Shown one piece after another: positions 60,507-64,000 of a DNA stretch of 64,000 nt (position 1 is its first letter; every line of letters begins with the position of its first letter). The notes below the pieces were generated by a model that saw only the letters and a program-made list of their open reading frames with translations, was not told the DNA's origin and ran no database searches. The stretch covers positions 26,040,144 through 26,104,143 of the forward strand of contig JARWIR010000017.1 of NCBI GenBank assembly GCA_029959085.1, written 5' to 3'. This stretch comes from Nemophila menziesii. Taxonomy: Eukaryota; Streptophyta; Magnoliopsida; Boraginales; Hydrophyllaceae. The position numbers and the translations under genes were made by a program.

Positions 60507-61092
60507 TAAATCCTCTACGTATATAGTTTAGCCACATGTCAATATTTATACGGATTATCTATAAAGTTTTTAATAGTCTAAAGGGTCCTTATACCATTAA
60601 TTTTTTAATACTCTAAAGGGTCCTTAAAAGGTCCTTACACCAAGATATAATATTCCCCGTTTACTCCATTTAAGAGTCAAATTTAATTACTAAATATAAA
60701 CCACATAACATGTCAATATTATTTGATAATTGTCATAACAAACTTTGAGCCATATCATCATAAACCATTTTCTTGTTTTTGTAAAAGTTACTAATCATCG
60801 AACCATACATCACAAAAGCCGGATTAAACCTATGAACAAACATCTTGAATCTTGAATAATCATCCAACCATACCTAACAAGTTAGAAATCACAAACAGTG
60901 TAAGCTGGTAGCAGAATCATCTTATTATTGTAAAGCTTAATACATCATTGTTTTCATAAGAAAAAGAAAAGAAATTAAAAAAGTTCTCGTTTTGCAGGTG
61001 TTAAGATTTAATACATTTGATGATGAGAATTCAAATCCAAGAGAATTTAAAGCCTTCATAAGCCTAACAAAGCCTCCATAATCCAATAGAAT
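60507..61092. other. AT-rich intergenic sequence
   Basis: Contains a short direct repeat (CTAAAGGGTCCTTA twice near 60580-60630) and, near 61020-61110, three loose copies of AATTCAAAGCCTCC-type text. No gene. Confidence 0.4.
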
Positions 61093-61984
61093 TCAAAGCC
61101 TCCAAGAATCTAACAGATCGCATACATTATTATAATCGGAATTATTATCCATAATCATGCTTGAATTTTCACTTTGAGCCATTCCAGGTGTAGGAATCAT
61201 ATGCGAAGATTGTTGATTATTATTATTATTATTATTAATTAGAGTAGGGCGTTTCACTAAGCTATGTAAGCGACTCTCCAAAGTAGATAGGTTCATATAG
61301 TCCTCCTATAATACACAAATGGCATAATAATCATGAGGATCATAGATAAAACAAATGCAGAAATAATAATAATAATAAATATAATTAGAAAATACCTTTG
61401 TAGTAGCACTTCTGAATAAGCCATCCTCTAATTTTCTAACTAATTCCAGAATCTTCTTTGCAGGTGTTTCACGAGCTTGCTGTTTCTTCATTAAGAACTC
61501 ATATCTGAAGGATAAAAGAGTCCATAAATTTATTAATAAGTATAACCTTTAGGAAAACCTAGATAAAGAAAGTTATTTAGACAATTTAGAAATAGAAAGA
61601 ACTAAATTAGACACCATGCTTAGACAGAACTATAAGCGTAAGTTACTTACCTGATTAGTTGATTACTATACTTTTCATATACAATTTATTTGATTATTTC
61701 ATAATTTGGACATTCTACTCCAATTAATGAATACCTTTTAATCCTAATAGGATGAAACCCTGAACCATGTGTTCATCTTCATCTTTAAACAATATAATGC
61801 AAGTTCTGTAATTGACAAATTGAGCGATTAAAAAATTAACTCACATTTTTTCAGCAATAAATTTGCGGGCTCTAAGTAGCTCAGGTTCCATGGTTGGATT
61901 GTTCCGAGGATAAGAAGATACTTGTGGGTTCTGCATGGGAACGTTACCTCCACCTCCGTTATGCCCTTGACCTTGTAAATTCAT
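61093..61984 (-). pseudogene. Truncated HAC copy (exons 1-3 only)
   Basis: Exons at 61984-61845 and 61504-61396 have exactly the lengths of HAC exons 1 and 2 (140 and 109 bp). The third begins at 61305. They encode MNLQGQGHNGGGGNVPMQNP, then [20 protein letters not shown] and [13 protein letters not shown] with a short poly-Asn run, closely matching the intact gene. Homology stops after DYNNV at about 61126; six or so unrelated codons lead to a stop at 61093-61095. TAZ1, HAT and zinc fingers are absent. Splice sites of both introns are kept, so a short peptide of about 145 residues could still be made if transcribed. Confidence 0.88.
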
Positions 61985-62410
61985 CTTCGATTACCTTGAT
62001 TGCTTTACTAGAATTTTACAATCAATAATAAAAACTTGATCTTAGCTAAATATATTGATGAATCACACTTAAATTCAAGTTTTTCTTTTGATCATTTATC
62101 TAAATTCCTTTGAAATCAGCCTCAATTGTAACAAAAAATTATATGAACATGTAATCAATGTTTAATTTCAATTTAGAAATATCAAGATGTTATAATCAGA
62201 AAAATAATGCTCAAATAAACTTGAAATAGATAAAATTGAATAAATAAGCTTACGAGTTCCAATTTTAATTTTTCTTCAATCACTTCACCTTGTTGTGTGT
62301 TTTGGGGGAGAACTGAATTAGGGTTTTCAGATTATATTGAAATTAATAGGGGATGGGGAAAGGGGGTGTCTCGGGACGAGACCGAGACAAAGGATTGTCT
62401 CTGAATTAAG
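61985..62410 (-). promoter_or_regulatory. Duplicated HAC leader and promoter
   Basis: It matches 33572-34070, including AGGGTTTTCAGATTATATTG and GGGACGAGAC. About 80 bp around the leader-intron donor are missing here (62235), and the leader-intron acceptor reads GTAAAATTC instead of GTAGAATTC. Confidence 0.75.
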
Positions 62411-63405
62411 GGGCATTCAGTATTAAAGGCCCAAGTGATAGGGTACTTTATAAAAAAAGTCCCACTAGTTAGAAGAGTAGTTACTATGTAACTAGGTGGT
62501 GTGTAATGATAGAATGACCCCCACTGAGTGTATTATAACGTGGCCAGCGTGGCACTATATTGGGTAGGCCAAACCATTAAACAAAGCCACAAGATACCAA
62601 AAACAAAACGCCATAATAGGACTTTTGTAGATGATATCCAACCTTCTCTCTTATCACCGTGTAAAAACGACGCTTGCGTACTGAAACAAAAAGAACATTC
62701 TCTCTCCTCGAAGCGTCTCTCTCCTCAAAGCGTCTCTCTCATCCATATTAAAAAAAACCACTTCTGAACTGCAATAGTAGAACTTCAGGGAGAACGACGC
62801 ACTGTGTGAAGAACATCAAGACCCATCAGCGAAGTGTTGCTATATTCAAGGTAACCAACATCACCTACCTTCGTTTTTTGTCATGACTTTTACCAATAGT
62901 TTTAGGGATAGATGTATTTGAATGTTATGTAGGAGGTTATGTGTAGAATAGGGTTGGTGTGTATCTGACACAACAGACCATAGTGGGGACGGACCTTGGA
63001 TGGGATAAGTAACCTAGATACTTGAATGTGTAAGTGTACCTGGTTACGGACCTAGTAGGTGTTTAGGATGTTTATGTTACGAATTTCCGTAATGGCTACG
63101 CAACCATTAGTGACTGAATAGATTAGATTGGTGGGGGGGTGGTGGTTGTTATGTATAATGGGTACGGACTGATAAGGTAATGTATTTATATTGGTCAGAT
63201 GTATGTGGTGTTGTTAGGTGTAGCCCCTTTAACCGTTGTGGGTTATAGTAGTATGCAGTATGTGGGTACGGGCTCAATACTATATATCTGGAGTTGTCCC
63301 CATTACGTTGGATGAGTATATGTTGTGATTTGTGTGCGTGTGCGTGTGTACATATTGGAATGTAGTGATATTGTCTAATCAATTCACTGTGGTGTGTGAA
63401 TGCAG
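62411..63405 (+). other. Upstream region of the 63.4-kb frame, possible leader exon and intron
   Basis: TATATTCAAG|GTAACC at 62850/62851 and GAATGCAG|GACAATG at 63405/63406 could bound a 555-bp leader intron ending just before the ATG. A 16-bp unit CTCTCCTCRAAGCGT is repeated near 62699-62740. No other coding sequence recognised. Confidence 0.35.
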
Positions 63406-63409
63406 GACA

Positions 63410-63973
63410 ATGAAGGTAAACCGAGGTACATTGCATGTAGTATACGCCATTTTCGAAGAAAATGATGTGCCTTTGACATACCTAGATGCACTGTCTGCAT
63501 CGCCGTTCTACGGACTGTTCTGTGGTCTGCATAGCCTACAAATAGAGGGTGGTAGATTGCCGAAACATGAAAATGTGATAAGTGGCCTGCTGGATTGCTA
63601 TGACGGTGAGAGACAGAGTTTTGTACTTGGCGGCGTGCCAATCCGCGTTACTGAGCAAGACGTGCGTGTCATTATGGGGGTTGAAGGCGGACGAGTGAAG
63701 GTGCCGAAGTACAAAGCGGCGTATATGAAGACCTCAACATGGTTCCAGAAATTTTTCCCAGGACAGACCACATGCAGGTTGTCACTCACTAAGTTGAAGA
63801 AGATGATAGTAAGGTGTCTCAAGAGGGACAAAGCTGGTAGTCGGAGAACGTTTGTCAAGTGCATGAACATGCTTGCGTTATCTACCATTTTCTATCCATC
63901 GACGTCTGCAAGAATGATGCAATGGCATGTGAAGATATCGGAGGATGTTGATGAAATGAAGAGTTATAACTAG
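63410..63973 (+). CDS. Plant-mobile-domain-like protein (transposon-associated), N-terminal part
   Basis: 187 codons from an ATG preceded by an AG acceptor. The middle reads LDCYDGERQSFVLGGVPIRV, then TEQDVRVIMGVEGG. This resembles the W/C-D-x-x-x-x-x-F-x-x-G-x-x-x-x-x-T-x-x-D-V-x-x-x-x-G-L core of aminotransferase-like plant mobile domains and related DUF1985-type regions of MULE-linked proteins. A basic stretch KLKKMIVRCLKRDKAGSRR follows. The frame stops at TAG just after MKSYN. Relatives tend to have Trp in that spot, and PAHIAEAL continues in frame beyond it, so the TAG may be a nonsense mutation or the gene may be broken. Function unknown. Confidence 0.5.
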   Translation: MKVNRGTLHVVYAIFEENDVPLTYLDALSASPFYGLFCGLHSLQIEGGRLPKHENVISGLLDCYDGERQSFVLGGVPIRVTEQDVRVIMGVEGGRVKVPKYKAAYMKTSTWFQKFFPGQTTCRLSLTKLKKMIVRCLKRDKAGSRRTFVKCMNMLALSTIFYPSTSARMMQWHVKISEDVDEMKSYN

Positions 63974-64000
63974 CCTGCTCATATAGCCGAAGCTTTGATC

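Noticed and set aside
63149..63888. Minus-strand frames at the right edge
   Set aside because: No family features. They overlap the plus-strand mobile-domain-like frame, which shows the better protein pattern.

Overview
This is a nuclear plant sequence, almost certainly from a eudicot. It is AT-rich, with intron-bearing genes and dense nested transposable elements. Only two host genes can be read with confidence, both on the minus strand. One is the 5' end of a secreted polygalacturonase at the left edge (1-406). The other is a complete p300/CBP-type histone acetyltransferase of the plant HAC family (27251-33571), whose 16 coding exons I could join into an uninterrupted 1487-codon frame. A truncated copy of the HAC 5' end, promoter included, lies 28 kb away at 61.1-62.4 kb. 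A third possible coding exon, at 63.4-64.0 kb, resembles the plant-mobile-domain proteins that often travel with transposons. The species cannot be named from this window.

Layout: 1-0.4 kb polygalacturonase; 1.8-5.1 kb a decayed L1-type LINE holding a Tourist-like MITE; 5.1-7.0 kb the 3' LTR and part of the interior of a large LTR retrotransposon, itself interrupted by the 3' end of a CACTA (En/Spm) transposon at 7.0-8.7 kb; 10.3-10.7 kb an RNase H remnant that may be the rest of the same LINE; 11.6-18.7 kb a solo LTR of that same LTR family, split by a young gag-only Copia element at 12.7-18.2 kb; 20.8-21.7 kb another LINE 3' end; 21.8-26.5 kb fold-back and MITE-like elements, a Copia 3' end, a scaffold gap and a SINE-like promoter; 27.2-34.1 kb the HAC gene; 34.2-52.5 kb one minus-strand LINE split by a second solo LTR (which itself holds a Copia element) and by a 9.4-kb LTR-interior-LTR-interior-LTR Copia array; 52.6-55.3 kb a LINE on the plus strand; 56.4-60.5 kb a hAT transposon with an exact 8-bp target-site duplication; 61-64 kb the HAC fragment and the mobile-domain exon.

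Insertion order can be read from the nesting. Target-site duplications seen directly are CAACC (Copia at 12.7-18.2 kb), GTAGG and CTTTC (the two solo LTRs), TAA (Tourist-like MITE) and ATACCGCA (hAT). The Copia elements at 12.7-18.2 kb and 42.2-51.7 kb belong to one family. They share LTR ends, primer-binding site and polypurine tract, and their LTRs carry a cluster of short palindromes around CGGTGTACCG. None encodes integrase or reverse transcriptase, so they must depend on a partner elsewhere.

I found no convincing new multi-gene system. The observations most worth following are the palindrome-studded LTR family and its tandem array, the promoter-bearing HAC duplication, the W-box-rich HAC intron, and a 100-N gap flanked on both sides by the same sequence, which looks like an assembly error. 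All alignments were made by eye; boundaries without a stated target-site duplication are approximate.
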